In this document: positions 1 to 8,075 of the stretch, piece after piece
Numbering within the stretch: the first letter of the stretch is position 1
Layout: every line of letters starts with the position of its first letter
DNA from: Collimonas sp. OK412
GTDB taxonomy: Bacteria > Pseudomonadota > Gammaproteobacteria > Burkholderiales > Burkholderiaceae_D
Length of the DNA: 64,000 bases
NCBI RefSeq assembly: GCF_900112135.1
Contig: NZ_FOLC01000019.1
Span: forward strand, 1-64,000
Direction: 5' to 3'
Notes under the pieces: generated by a model
Databases searched by the model: none
The model's input: only the letters and a program-made list of their open reading frames with translations
Told to the model about the DNA's origin: nothing
Translations under genes and position numbers: made by a program

Positions 1-164
1 ACGTGAATATTGATTGCTTCGTGCTTTGCCAGCCATTGCATCAATACCTTAAAACCTTGGTGATTGTTTTCTATGCTCTTGCTGCGGATTTTTCCATTTG
101 GTAAGCGCAAAGCACAATCGAGCTTGGCTTTTGCTACGTCAATACCCAAAATAAAAATGTGCAT
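1..164 (-). mobile_element. IS110-family transposase, N-terminal part (cut by window edge)
   Basis: Reading the minus strand from the ATG at 164 gives about 54 residues beginning MHIFILGIDVAKAKLDCAL. The 'GIDVAKAKLD' stretch is the first acidic motif of the DEDD (RuvC-like) catalytic domain found at the N-terminus of IS110-family transposases. These enzymes move circular intermediates and normally lack terminal inverted repeats. The gene runs off the left edge of the window, so it cannot be judged intact or broken. The 80 bases upstream of the start hold no further gene. The family call rests on the motif and its position at the very N-terminus. Confidence 0.75.
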
Positions 165-405
165 ACAACGTCCTCTGATAATCTACCTTGTCAATACGGG
201 CTGCCGGCAGGCCGGGCCAAAGATACTGTGCGATTTTTAAACGAGGGTGAGCGACTGCTGCAAAAATCTACGTCACTGGCTTAAAACCAAAGGGCGCAAA
301 CGGCATCCAGATCGCTCGATCTTGATATGCCTACCAAGAACTGTCTTCGTAATTCGAGCGGTCGAATTACAAATTGAAAGATCTAACTCCAAAATCATAA
401 TACAA

Positions 406-548
406 GGGCGTAATAGCGAAGCGTATTACGCCGTATGTTTGATCGATATCATGCAGCATTCTCTTGTCGTTATTTGCTCCATTTCATTTGACATCACTTG
501 CCTTTGCGAGGCATCTCGTGCGGCGTAATACGCTTCGCCATTACGCCC
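406..548. repeat. Inverted-repeat element, two 28-bp arms, each able to fold (REP/MITE-like)
   Basis: The arms at 406-433 and 521-548 are inverted copies that differ at one base. Each arm is itself a near-perfect hairpin: GGCGTAATA, an 8-base loop, then TATTACGCC (one mismatch in the right arm). The 87 bases between the arms hold no recognisable gene. The arrangement resembles a REP pair (BIME) or a small non-autonomous element. The right arm lies 41 bases beyond the stop of the minus-strand gene ending at 589, so it may also serve as that gene's 3' hairpin. No target duplication was established. Confidence 0.6.
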
Positions 549-588
549 TACCGGGTACGCCTTACCGCGTTATCAATGGCAGATCAAA

Positions 589-2580
589 TTACGGGATATA
601 GAGTTCTGACGTAAGGACAGTATTGACTCCACCAACGATCAGTACCTCCCCATCTTCTAGCAAGGTGGCTGTGTGGCCGCCTCTTGAGAAATTTAGGTGG
701 CCAGTTGGCGCCCAGTCATCAGTACTTGAATTATAAAGTTCCGGTTTTGCCATCCCACCTCCTGGAGTCGCCAGCACTTTTCCATTGTCCAGTGTCGTGA
801 GGGTAGGGCTGGTATGCTTATAAGCTGAGGGTTTGGTCAATGCCCAGGCACCGCCGCCAGGGGCATTAGGGTCGTAGACCTCTGCCGTATTCAAACTGAC
901 GTTGCTGGCATCGTAGCCCCCTAGAACCAGCACTTTCCCATTTTGCAGCACGGTGATGGCGTGATTGTAGCGAGCGTTATTCATGTCTCCGGTTGATGTC
1001 CAAGTTTCAGTATTGAAGTCGTAAAGCTCCGCTGCCGCTTGTGCAAGACCGCCAAAGGACGGCGCTCCACCAGTAACCAATACTTTGCCGCTGTTTTCTA
1101 GTAATACGGCGGTGTGGTTGCGGTAACGAGGCTTCTTCATCAATCCAGTGAACGCCCAGATGTTGGTCTCAGGGTCATAAAGTTCAGCTGTATCGGCGCT
1201 GGCGCTGAAGGATCCTCCTCCAACAATCAGTACTTTGCCATTTGGCAGAAGGGTGGCGGTGTGGCCGGAGCGATGGCGATTCATCGCTCCGGTGTCGGCC
1301 CAGAGACCAGTTTTTGGGTCATAAATCTCAGCAGTTCCTATTGCGTTTCCTCCAGTTACCAATACTTTGCCATCTGAGAGTTGAGTCGCAGTATGGTTGC
1401 TTCGAGGGCTGCTCATCGATCCGGTGAGAGTCCAGAGACCGGTACTTGGATCATAAAGTTCTGCTGTATCAAAAATTGCGCCCCCAGTGATGGCCTGCCC
1501 TCCAACAATCAGTACTTTGCCGCCTGGCAGCGGAGTCGCGGTGTGATTAAAGCGGGCGTGATTGATGTCCGCACCCGGATAGAACATCCCTGGCCCGGCA
1601 ATGGTTATGGCAATGGTTGCCTTGGCACTGCCAGCGTCGTTGCGTCCCGTGATGGTGTAGATTTGCGCTTCCTGCGGGGTAGTTGGCGTACCGCTGATTT
1701 CCCCGCTATCCGTGTTCAGGCTCAGTCCTTCTGGCAACGATGGCTGGACGTCAAATTCGATAATGGCGCCTCCAGTGGCAGTGGGCAAATTCGGAGCGAT
1801 GACTTTGCCTTGCGGATAGATAGCCACTGGCTGGCTATAGGTGAGGTTATCGGGGGCCTGTAAAGAATCGGCAATTCCGATGGTCAGCGCTCGCGACACG
1901 GCGCCGGCAGCGTTGCTGGCGCTGATGACATAGGTAGCGGCAGGTTTCGCCGTGCTGGACGCGCCACTGATCACGCCGGTGGAGGGATCCAGTTGCAACC
2001 CGTCAGGCAAGGCAGGGGAAGCGCTGAATTGCGTAATCGCGCCGCCTTCGGTGTATGGCAGGTTGGGATTGATATCGACATTGACCGGATAGGAGACCGG
2101 GTTTTCCTTGTAGCGCAACAAGGTTGGCGCAGTGACGCCGGCCGTGACTTCAATTTGCAGATAGGCGGTTGCCGCGCCATGCGCATTGCTGCCGGTGACG
2201 GTATGGATAACCGCAGGGGTGACCTCGGCAGGCGTGCCGCTGATGACGCCGCTTACCGCATCCAGCACCAGGCCGACCGGCAGGGCCGGTTCCACGCTGT
2301 AGTCGGTGATCTTGCCGCCGCTGTTGTGCGGGACATTCGGCGTGATTGCCTGATGTTGTGCATAATTGGCCAAACTGACGGCATAGACCAAGCCGGTCGG
2401 CGGATTGACATCGATGCCTGGATCAGAGCCAGAATCACCGCTGCCGCAGCCGTACAGCAAACCGAGCACGGCAATGCCCAAGAGCAAATGCAGTTTCTTG
2501 AAAAATTGCCTCGACGACGCTAGCGTTGCCAGGCAATTCCCTGTGATGTCACTCCAATTTAAACAATGAAATCGATTCAT
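589..2580 (-). CDS. Lipoprotein with He_PIG domains and Kelch-like beta-propeller
   Basis: Predicted 663-residue outer-surface or periplasmic lipoprotein. A hydrophobic stretch near residues 30-45 ends in a lipobox-like LLYGC, followed by a Gly/Ser/Asp linker. Residues of about 55-335 hold three copies of a putative-Ig (He_PIG) module, each with the 'LPxGLxLDxxSGxISGTP' signature. The rest carries seven Kelch-like blades of the form 'HTATLLPxGKVLIVGG...AELYDP..xxW'. Such propellers usually bind or oxidise carbohydrate, but no galactose-oxidase copper ligands could be assigned, so the substrate is unknown. The start has AAGGA seven bases upstream. It is a tandem paralogue of the gene at 2858-4834, and both look more AT-rich than the surrounding genes. 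Confidence 0.8.
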   Translation of the reverse strand: MNRFHCLNWSDITGNCLATLASSRQFFKKLHLLLGIAVLGLLYGCGSGDSGSDPGIDVNPPTGLVYAVSLANYAQHQAITPNVPHNSGGKITDYSVEPALPVGLVLDAVSGVISGTPAEVTPAVIHTVTGSNAHGAATAYLQIEVTAGVTAPTLLRYKENPVSYPVNVDINPNLPYTEGGAITQFSASPALPDGLQLDPSTGVISGASSTAKPAATYVISASNAAGAVSRALTIGIADSLQAPDNLTYSQPVAIYPQGKVIAPNLPTATGGAIIEFDVQPSLPEGLSLNTDSGEISGTPTTPQEAQIYTITGRNDAGSAKATIAITIAGPGMFYPGADINHARFNHTATPLPGGKVLIVGGQAITGGAIFDTAELYDPSTGLWTLTGSMSSPRSNHTATQLSDGKVLVTGGNAIGTAEIYDPKTGLWADTGAMNRHRSGHTATLLPNGKVLIVGGGSFSASADTAELYDPETNIWAFTGLMKKPRYRNHTAVLLENSGKVLVTGGAPSFGGLAQAAAELYDFNTETWTSTGDMNNARYNHAITVLQNGKVLVLGGYDASNVSLNTAEVYDPNAPGGGAWALTKPSAYKHTSPTLTTLDNGKVLATPGGGMAKPELYNSSTDDWAPTGHLNFSRGGHTATLLEDGEVLIVGGVNTVLTSELYIP

Positions 2581-2654
2581 TTTGCATCCTTACAGTTTGG
2601 CCGCCGGCTGCTCGGCAACAGAATCGAAAACGATACGCATTTGTTCCAAATGAA

Positions 2655-2685
2655 GACATAGGAATTGTCTTAAAAAATCTAACTG
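2655..2685 (-). promoter_or_regulatory. Upstream motif shared by the two Kelch lipoprotein genes
   Basis: The plus strand reads 'ATAGGAATTGTCTTAAAAAAT' with one base dropped here for length; the core is ATAGGAATTGTCTTAAAAA. Nearly the same text (ATAGGAACTTTCTTAAAAA) lies at 4912-4930, at about the same distance ahead of the second gene. The duplication therefore includes the upstream control region as well as the coding part. Which bases are the -10 and -35 is not clear. Confidence 0.4.
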
Positions 2686-2767
2686 GCGGAAAACAGCGAC
2701 GGACCTGAAGCGGTCAGCACCTCGCGGTCTTGTAGCAAGTAGCTGTGCGGTTGAAGAGTGGCCGAAT

Positions 2768-2793
2768 AAAAAAACCACAGGCAGGGTCTGTGG
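2768..2793 (-). terminator. Intrinsic terminator downstream of the 2858-4834 gene
   Basis: Stem CCACAG (2775-2780) pairs with CTGTGG (2788-2793) around a 7-base loop, and a run of seven A (2768-2774) follows on the plus strand. Read on the minus strand this is a stem followed by a U tract, about 65 bases past the stop codon at 2858. Confidence 0.7.
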
Positions 2794-2816
2794 CGCCATG
2801 ACTCAATAACGGGCAG

Positions 2817-2840
2817 GGCCGTCAATTTAAGCTGACGGCC
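2817..2840. terminator. Perfect 8-bp hairpin just past the stop of the Kelch gene
   Basis: GGCCGTCA (2817-2824) and TGACGGCC (2833-2840) pair perfectly around an 8-base loop, 18 bases downstream of the 2858 stop. No T run follows on either strand. It may stabilise the 3' end or act together with the terminator at 2768-2793. Confidence 0.4.
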
Positions 2841-2857
2841 AGCACATTGAAATCGAA

Positions 2858-4834
2858 TTACGGGTTATAGAGTTCCGACGCAAGAGCGTTACCAGCAATC
2901 AGTACTCTGCCGTTTTCCAGCCGCGTGGCTGCGTGGCGAGTAATTGGCATGGCATGCAGGTTGCCGCCTAGTGCCCAGGAATTGGTACTTGGATCATAGA
3001 GTTCCACCGTTCTTGTAGGCCCGCCAGTGATCAGAATTTTTCCATCAAGTAGCCGTGTAAGGGCTGGGTATGGATGACCATAGTTCGTGGCGCCGGTCAG
3101 TGTCCAGGCGCCTGAAGCAGGGTCATAAAACTGTGCTGTATCGGTTGAGTGGCCTGCAACCAGAACTTTTCCATCTGGCAGTGTGGTCATGGCGAGGTGG
3201 TCGCCAGGAACCCTCATACTCCCTGTTAACGTCCAGACTCCAGTATCAGGATCATAGAGCTCCGCAGTGGGGTCTTGATAGCCTCCGCCAGCGACTAGAA
3301 TTTTGCCAGTTTCAAGTAACGCAGTGGCATGACCAGCGATACGAGGGTAATGCATCCTAGCAGTGAGTGTCCAGGTGTCAGAACTCGGATCATAAATCTC
3401 TGCCGTTGTCGCGGGTGCGCTATCCACATTTCCGTTCAAACCTCCAGCAATCAGTACTTTGCCATCCGGTAGGAGGGTAGCGGTATGGGACGTGCGTGCA
3501 AGATTAGTCATTTCGGTGGGTGTCCAGATATCTGTGCTTGGGTCATAAATCTCTGCGGTTCCCCGCACGCCGATGTCGCCTCGCTCTCCTCCGACGACCA
3601 GTACTTTGCCATCGGGCAGCAGGGTGGCGGTGTGATATTGGCGGGCCTGGCTCATCGATCGGATGGGCGTCCAGGTGTCGGTATTTGGATCATAAAGTTC
3701 TGCTGTATTAGAGTCCCCGGACCCGGAGAGGTCATTTCCCCCCGCCGCCAATACCTTGCCACCGGGCAGCAGGGTAGCGGTGAGGCCGACGCGAAGCTGG
3801 CTCATGTCAGGACCTGGCTCAAACGAGCCTGGTTTGACAATGGTGATGGTAATGGTTGTCGACGTGCCGCCAGCGTCATTATTTCCGGTAATGGTGTAGG
3901 TTTGCGCTGCCTGCAGGGTAATTGGTGTACCGCTGATTTCCCCACTCTCCGTGTTCAGGCTCAGTCCTTCTGGCAACGATGGTTGGACGTCAAATGCGGT
4001 AATGGCTCCTCCAGTGGCAGTGGGCAAATTCGGAACAATGACTTCATCTTGTGAATAGATGGCCACTGGCTGGCTATAGACCAGATTTTCGGGTGCCTTT
4101 AAAGAATCGGTAATGCAGATCGTCAGCGCCCGCGACACGGCGCCGGCGGCATTGCTGGCTCTGATGACATAAGTTGTTTCCGGCATTACCGTGCTTGGCG
4201 CGCCGCTGATCACGCCAGTCGAGGAATCCAGCTGCAATCCGTCCGGCAAGGCGGGAGAGCTGCTGAATTGTGTGACCGTACCGCCTTCGGTGTATGGCAG
4301 GTTGGGATTGATATCGACATTGACCGGATAGGAGACCGGATTTTCCTTATAGCGCAGCAAGGTTGGCGCAGTGACGGCGGCCGCGACTTCAATTTGCAGG
4401 TAGGCGGTTGCCGCGCCGCGCGCATTGCTGCCGGTGACGGTATGGATAACCGCGGGGGCGGCCTCGACTGGCGTGCCGCTGATGACGCCGCTTACCGCAT
4501 CCAGCGCCAGGCCTGCAGGCAGAACTGGCTCCACGCTATAGCTAGTGATCTTGCCGCCGCTATTGTGCGGGACGTTCGGCGTGATTGTTTGATGTTGTGC
4601 ATGACTGGCTGAGCTGACGGCATAGACCAGGCCGGTCGGAGGATTGATGTCGACGCCTGGGCCGGGATCAGAACCAGAGTCAGAACCACCGCCGCAGCCA
4701 TACAGCAAACCCAGCACGACAATACTCAACAACAAATACAGCTTCTTGAAAAACCTATGCGACGATGCTAAAAGCAGTGTCGCCACCTGATTTCCTGCGA
4801 TGTCATTACAATTTGAACGATGAATCCGATGCAT
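2858..4834 (-). CDS. Lipoprotein with He_PIG domains and Kelch-like beta-propeller (second copy)
   Basis: 658-residue paralogue of the gene at 589-2580, with the same order: charged N-terminus, hydrophobic segment ending in LLYGC, Gly/Ser/Asp linker, three He_PIG modules to about residue 335, then seven Kelch-like blades. The N-terminus and the Ig-like part are nearly the same in both proteins, while the propeller blades and their connecting loops differ much more. That pattern fits duplication followed by divergence of a binding surface. AAGGA lies seven bases before the ATG. A U-tract terminator at 2768-2793 separates it from the downstream copy, so the two are probably transcribed separately. 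The substrate is not known. Confidence 0.8.
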   Translation of the reverse strand: MHRIHRSNCNDIAGNQVATLLLASSHRFFKKLYLLLSIVVLGLLYGCGGGSDSGSDPGPGVDINPPTGLVYAVSSASHAQHQTITPNVPHNSGGKITSYSVEPVLPAGLALDAVSGVISGTPVEAAPAVIHTVTGSNARGAATAYLQIEVAAAVTAPTLLRYKENPVSYPVNVDINPNLPYTEGGTVTQFSSSPALPDGLQLDSSTGVISGAPSTVMPETTYVIRASNAAGAVSRALTICITDSLKAPENLVYSQPVAIYSQDEVIVPNLPTATGGAITAFDVQPSLPEGLSLNTESGEISGTPITLQAAQTYTITGNNDAGGTSTTITITIVKPGSFEPGPDMSQLRVGLTATLLPGGKVLAAGGNDLSGSGDSNTAELYDPNTDTWTPIRSMSQARQYHTATLLPDGKVLVVGGERGDIGVRGTAEIYDPSTDIWTPTEMTNLARTSHTATLLPDGKVLIAGGLNGNVDSAPATTAEIYDPSSDTWTLTARMHYPRIAGHATALLETGKILVAGGGYQDPTAELYDPDTGVWTLTGSMRVPGDHLAMTTLPDGKVLVAGHSTDTAQFYDPASGAWTLTGATNYGHPYPALTRLLDGKILITGGPTRTVELYDPSTNSWALGGNLHAMPITRHAATRLENGRVLIAGNALASELYNP

Positions 4835-5008
4835 TTTGAATCCTTACTGTTTAGTCACTGCTTGATAAGTAAAAAAATCAAAAACATTACGCGCTCACTT
4901 CAATTGCAAATATAGGAACTTTCTTAAAAAATTGATTTATAGAAAATAGGGGCTTGCATGATCCCGCTACTTTGCCTACGCATCAGGAATGTTTTTTATG
5001 GATCCCGC

Positions 5009-5788
5009 ATGACCGCGGTGAAAAAAACCATTGTTTTCGGCGCGTCAGCGATTGTGCTCAGCGCAGGACTGCCGCCGTCCGCATCGGCTGACGACCTGAA
5101 GGTGCTGACCGCCGGCGCCTACAAACAAGTGGTAGCGGCCATGGCGCCGCAATTCGAGGCCAGCACCGGCCACCGGATCATCCTGGAAAACGACACCGCC
5201 GGCGGCGTGGCCAGGCGTATCGAGGGCGGCGCCGCGTTCGACGTCGCCATCATGACGCCGGACCTGGTGGCGCGGCTGGTCGCCAGCCGGAAAGCGGACG
5301 CCGCCAGCGTGGTCAACCTGGCGCGGGTGGGCATCGGCGCCATGGTGCCGGCAGGCGCGCCGAAGCCGGACATCCGTACCGTAGAAGGTTTAAAGCAGGC
5401 GCTGCTCGACGCCAGGTCGGTTGCCTATATCGATCCCGCCGCGGGCGGCTCCAGCGGGATCTACATGGCGAAACTGTTCCAGCAATGGGGAATCGGCGAC
5501 GCGATCGAGCGCAAGGCGGTAAAAGTGCAGGGCGGCTACGTTGGCGATCACCTGGTGAACAATGAAGCGACACTCGGTTTCCAGCAGGTCAGCGAAATCC
5601 TTGCGGTGAAAGGCGTGGTTTTTGTTGGGCCATTGCCGGCCGAGATCCAGAATTTCACCGTCTACACCGCGGCCATCGGCGCCGCCAGCAGGGAGCAGGC
5701 CGCTGCACAGGCGTTGCTGCATTTGCTTGCCGGGCCTGAAACGGCGCGGGTGCTGCAGGAAAGAGGCATGGAGCCGGTCAAGCCTTAG
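5009..5788 (+). CDS. ModA-like periplasmic substrate-binding protein
   Basis: 259 residues from the ATG at 5009; an upstream in-frame ATG at 4958 would put 17 residues ahead of the signal peptide and is less likely. The N-terminus (TAVKKTIVFGASAIVLSAG..SASA) is a Sec signal peptide. The rest matches the type II periplasmic-binding fold of the molybdate-binding ModA family: 'LKVLTAGAYKQVVAAMAPQFE', then the ligand-loop 'FDVAIMTPD', and 'AYIDPAAGGSSGIYMAKL' near the middle. No ModB or ModC permease or ATPase is adjacent, so oxyanion transport cannot be claimed. Many orphan ModA-like proteins in Burkholderiales are of unknown ligand. A small exported protein follows 36 bases later. Confidence 0.75.
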   Translation: MTAVKKTIVFGASAIVLSAGLPPSASADDLKVLTAGAYKQVVAAMAPQFEASTGHRIILENDTAGGVARRIEGGAAFDVAIMTPDLVARLVASRKADAASVVNLARVGIGAMVPAGAPKPDIRTVEGLKQALLDARSVAYIDPAAGGSSGIYMAKLFQQWGIGDAIERKAVKVQGGYVGDHLVNNEATLGFQQVSEILAVKGVVFVGPLPAEIQNFTVYTAAIGAASREQAAAQALLHLLAGPETARVLQERGMEPVKP

Positions 5789-5824
5789 GATCGGCGGATC
5801 GCGGTTAACCACATGGAGAACCTT

Positions 5825-6268
5825 ATGCAAGGAAAATTCAAGCCGTTGCTGATGTCCGTATTGCTGGCGTCGGCTGCTTTCTGCGTTGGCGGCGCCAATG
5901 CGCAACCGGTAGCCGTTCCGGCAGCCGGCAACGCGGCGGCCACGCCAGACAACGCGCTATTGCTGACCGTGTTCCTGAAGCACGACCAGTCGCGCCCGCT
6001 TGGCGAGCTCAATGCCCAGCTTGCCAGGCAAGGGTTTTACAACGCGTTCCCGCCGCCGGGAATAGAGGTAGTAAGCTGGTATGTAACGATGGGTATCGGA
6101 CAAGTCATTACGCTGCGCTTGCCGGCCTCCCGCCTGCGCGAGGTAAACCGCGTGCTGGAAGACACCGCCTGGGGCAGCTACAGGACCGAGTTCTATCCTT
6201 CTTATGACTACAAAGCGGTAGCGCTGGCCGAGCATAACAAGGCACAACAAGCGCCTGCCGGCCAGTAA
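5825..6268 (+). CDS. Small exported protein of unknown function
   Basis: 147 residues. The start at 5825 is preferred over 5813 because GGAGAA lies at 5815-5820, correctly placed for the second ATG. Residues 1-26 form a signal peptide ending near GGANA. The mature part has a short Ala/Pro linker and then one compact domain with 'LLLTVFLKHDQSRPLGELNAQL' (cut here at its start) and a conserved-looking 'GIEVVSWYVTMGIGQVITLRL'-type core, ending in a charged tail. No known family could be named. It is probably co-transcribed with the ModA-like gene 36 bases upstream. Confidence 0.6.
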   Translation: MQGKFKPLLMSVLLASAAFCVGGANAQPVAVPAAGNAAATPDNALLLTVFLKHDQSRPLGELNAQLARQGFYNAFPPPGIEVVSWYVTMGIGQVITLRLPASRLREVNRVLEDTAWGSYRTEFYPSYDYKAVALAEHNKAQQAPAGQ

Positions 6269-6545
6269 TCTCCACAGTAGACGCAGCTTCAATCCCGCCT
6301 CAACACGCCACGCTGGGAGACGGGTCTTGCCGCACATTCCTTGTGCGCGCAAGCCAGGATTTTTCCAATTTCAATGAAATTTCCTGGTTTTTACTAAAAA
6401 TCCCTGAAAAAACAGTAAGTCCACTTGCAAAAGCAACAGGTCTGATGACTTGCGGTAAAGCCATTGTAAACAACGACCTGCAGCCATATCCATTGCGTCG
6501 CAACATGACGCAAAAGCCTTTACGGCAATACCACCAAGATACGGG
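6269..6545. other. Non-coding stretch upstream of the chitinase promoter
   Basis: No convincing gene is present. The short open frames on both strands lack a ribosome-binding site and family resemblance. The stretch precedes the chitinase promoter at 6546-6574. Confidence 0.5.
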
Positions 6546-6574
6546 TTGACAGCAAATTTTGTGCACCCTACAGT
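6546..6574 (+). promoter_or_regulatory. Sigma-70 type promoter for the chitinase gene
   Basis: A perfect -35 TTGACA (6546-6551) is followed by a 17-base spacer and the -10 TACAGT (6569-6574; 4 of 6 matches). It lies about 148 bases ahead of the start codon, leaving a long leader. Confidence 0.6.
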
Positions 6575-6721
6575 CATCGGACAACTGTTTCCATGTGGAA
6601 ATATCGAGGATAGATCACAGAGCGCGACAAAAACCGGGGCCGGCAATTTTCCGCATCGATTGACGGCACCCAGACCACGCTCGCAACAAGCAAGCCATCC
6701 CAATCTATCCAGGAGAATCAA

Positions 6722-7972
6722 ATGAAATCGAAATTGATACAAGGACTTGCAATCGGTCTTTCAAGCATGGCGTTCTCGGCGCACTGCGCCGGGCAGCCTG
6801 CAACAGCGGAAACCGGGTTCAGCCAGGCCGCAGCGACGCCTGCTGCAACCTGCCAGTACACCACCTGGACCGCCGGCATCAATTATGCGATCGGCAGCGT
6901 GGTCCAGTTCCCGGCCAACGGCAATTTCTACAAGGAGGTGAATGCCGGCACCAACGGCAGCGACGGCACCGACCCGACCATCAGCACCTGGTACTGGCAG
7001 CCGACCACCTGCAGCGGCCCGGCCGCGCCGCCGCCGACCGGATTCATCTACAGCCCTTATTTTTACTCAGGCGACTATAACGGCGACCAGCTCAACACTA
7101 CCGTGACCGGCAGCTCGCAAATCCTGCTGAAGGTAATGCCAGCCAAGCTGCAAGCGGTGACCTGGGCCTTCGCCACCGGCAGCTGCGGCAGCGAAAACTG
7201 GAGCGGCGTCTCCGCCGCGGCGTTTGCCAAGGCGAACGTGGCCAGCTTCGTCAATGCGGGCAAGAAGTACATCGTGGCGACCGGCGGTGGCGGCGGCAGC
7301 TTTACCTGCACGTCGGACGCCAATTTCACCAAATTCATCAAGACCTACTACAGCGCCAACCTGCTGGGCATCGACTTCGACATAGAAAGCAGCCAGACCC
7401 AAAGCGATATCAACAACCTGGTGGCACGGGTGTCGGCGGCGCAGGCGGCATATCCGAACCTGCGCTACAGCTTCACGCTGGCGACCGACGGCGGCAACGA
7501 AAGCCAGAGCCTGGGCGGCACCGGCGTCAAGGTGATGACCGCGATCCAGAATTACGGATTGAAAAACTACACGATCAACCTGATGACCATGGATTTTGCC
7601 GAGTCGGGCCAGGAAAATGCGGCGCTGTGCACGCTGAACAGCAGCGGCAAATGCGATATGGGCAAGTCGACCATCGCTGCCGCCGAAAGCCTGCACAACC
7701 ACTGGAAGGTGCCGTACAGCCAGATCGAAGTGACGCCGATGATAGGCGGCAACGACAGCATCGCCGAGACCTTCACTTTGGCCGATGCGGTCACCGTGTC
7801 GAACTATGCCTTGTCGAAGAAACTGGCCGGCGTCCATTTCTGGGCCTTCTCGCGCGACCGCGATTGCGCTCCGCCGAGCTCCGACAACAACTCGTCCGGC
7901 ACCTGCAATGACTATGGCAAAGCGGGCACGCTGGGCTACACCAACAAGTTCATTTCGGCGCTCGGGCTGTAG
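6722..7972 (+). CDS. Secreted GH18 chitinase with N-terminal chitin-binding module
   Basis: 416 residues; hydrolyses beta-1,4 bonds of chitin outside the cell. Residues 1-23 are a signal peptide. Residues of about 43-98 form a CBM5/12 chitin-binding module (CQYTTWTAGINYAIGSVVQF, with WYWQP near the end), joined by a Pro-rich linker to a GH18 barrel from about 107. The catalytic strand reads LLGIDFDIE with the acid/base Glu at residue 222; the first Asp of the usual DxxDxDxE is replaced by Leu. AGGAG precedes the ATG. A strong promoter lies upstream and a 15-bp hairpin follows the stop. Fits a fungus-feeding or chitin-degrading lifestyle together with the next gene. Confidence 0.92.
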   Translation: MKSKLIQGLAIGLSSMAFSAHCAGQPATAETGFSQAAATPAATCQYTTWTAGINYAIGSVVQFPANGNFYKEVNAGTNGSDGTDPTISTWYWQPTTCSGPAAPPPTGFIYSPYFYSGDYNGDQLNTTVTGSSQILLKVMPAKLQAVTWAFATGSCGSENWSGVSAAAFAKANVASFVNAGKKYIVATGGGGGSFTCTSDANFTKFIKTYYSANLLGIDFDIESSQTQSDINNLVARVSAAQAAYPNLRYSFTLATDGGNESQSLGGTGVKVMTAIQNYGLKNYTINLMTMDFAESGQENAALCTLNSSGKCDMGKSTIAAAESLHNHWKVPYSQIEVTPMIGGNDSIAETFTLADAVTVSNYALSKKLAGVHFWAFSRDRDCAPPSSDNNSSGTCNDYGKAGTLGYTNKFISALGL

Positions 7973-7982
7973 CAGGAGCCCT

Positions 7983-8024
7983 GATTGCCGGCCATCGAGC
8001 ACCCCGGCGCGATGGCCGGCAATC
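7983..8024. terminator. Perfect 15-bp hairpin after the chitinase gene
   Basis: GATTGCCGGCCATCG (7983-7997) pairs without mismatch with CGATGGCCGGCAATC (8010-8024) around a 12-base loop, starting 11 bases after the chitinase stop. There is no clear T run, so it is either a weak terminator or an RNA-stabilising element between two co-oriented secreted-enzyme genes. Confidence 0.55.
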
Positions 8025-8075
8025 ATCAATCGTCAGCAATCCAAGACCACAGTAAACACCCTATTGGAATCCCTC

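Noticed and set aside
247-528. 93-residue plus-strand open frame near the left end
   Set aside because: It spans the left inverted-repeat arm, has no ribosome-binding site and reads like no known protein; the repeat explains the open frame.
7067-8029. Long minus-strand frames opposite the chitinase, GH99-like, XdhC and molybdenum hydroxylase genes
   Set aside because: Shadows of GC-rich coding sequence: they are compositionally biased to Arg/Ala/His and lie wholly across strongly supported genes.
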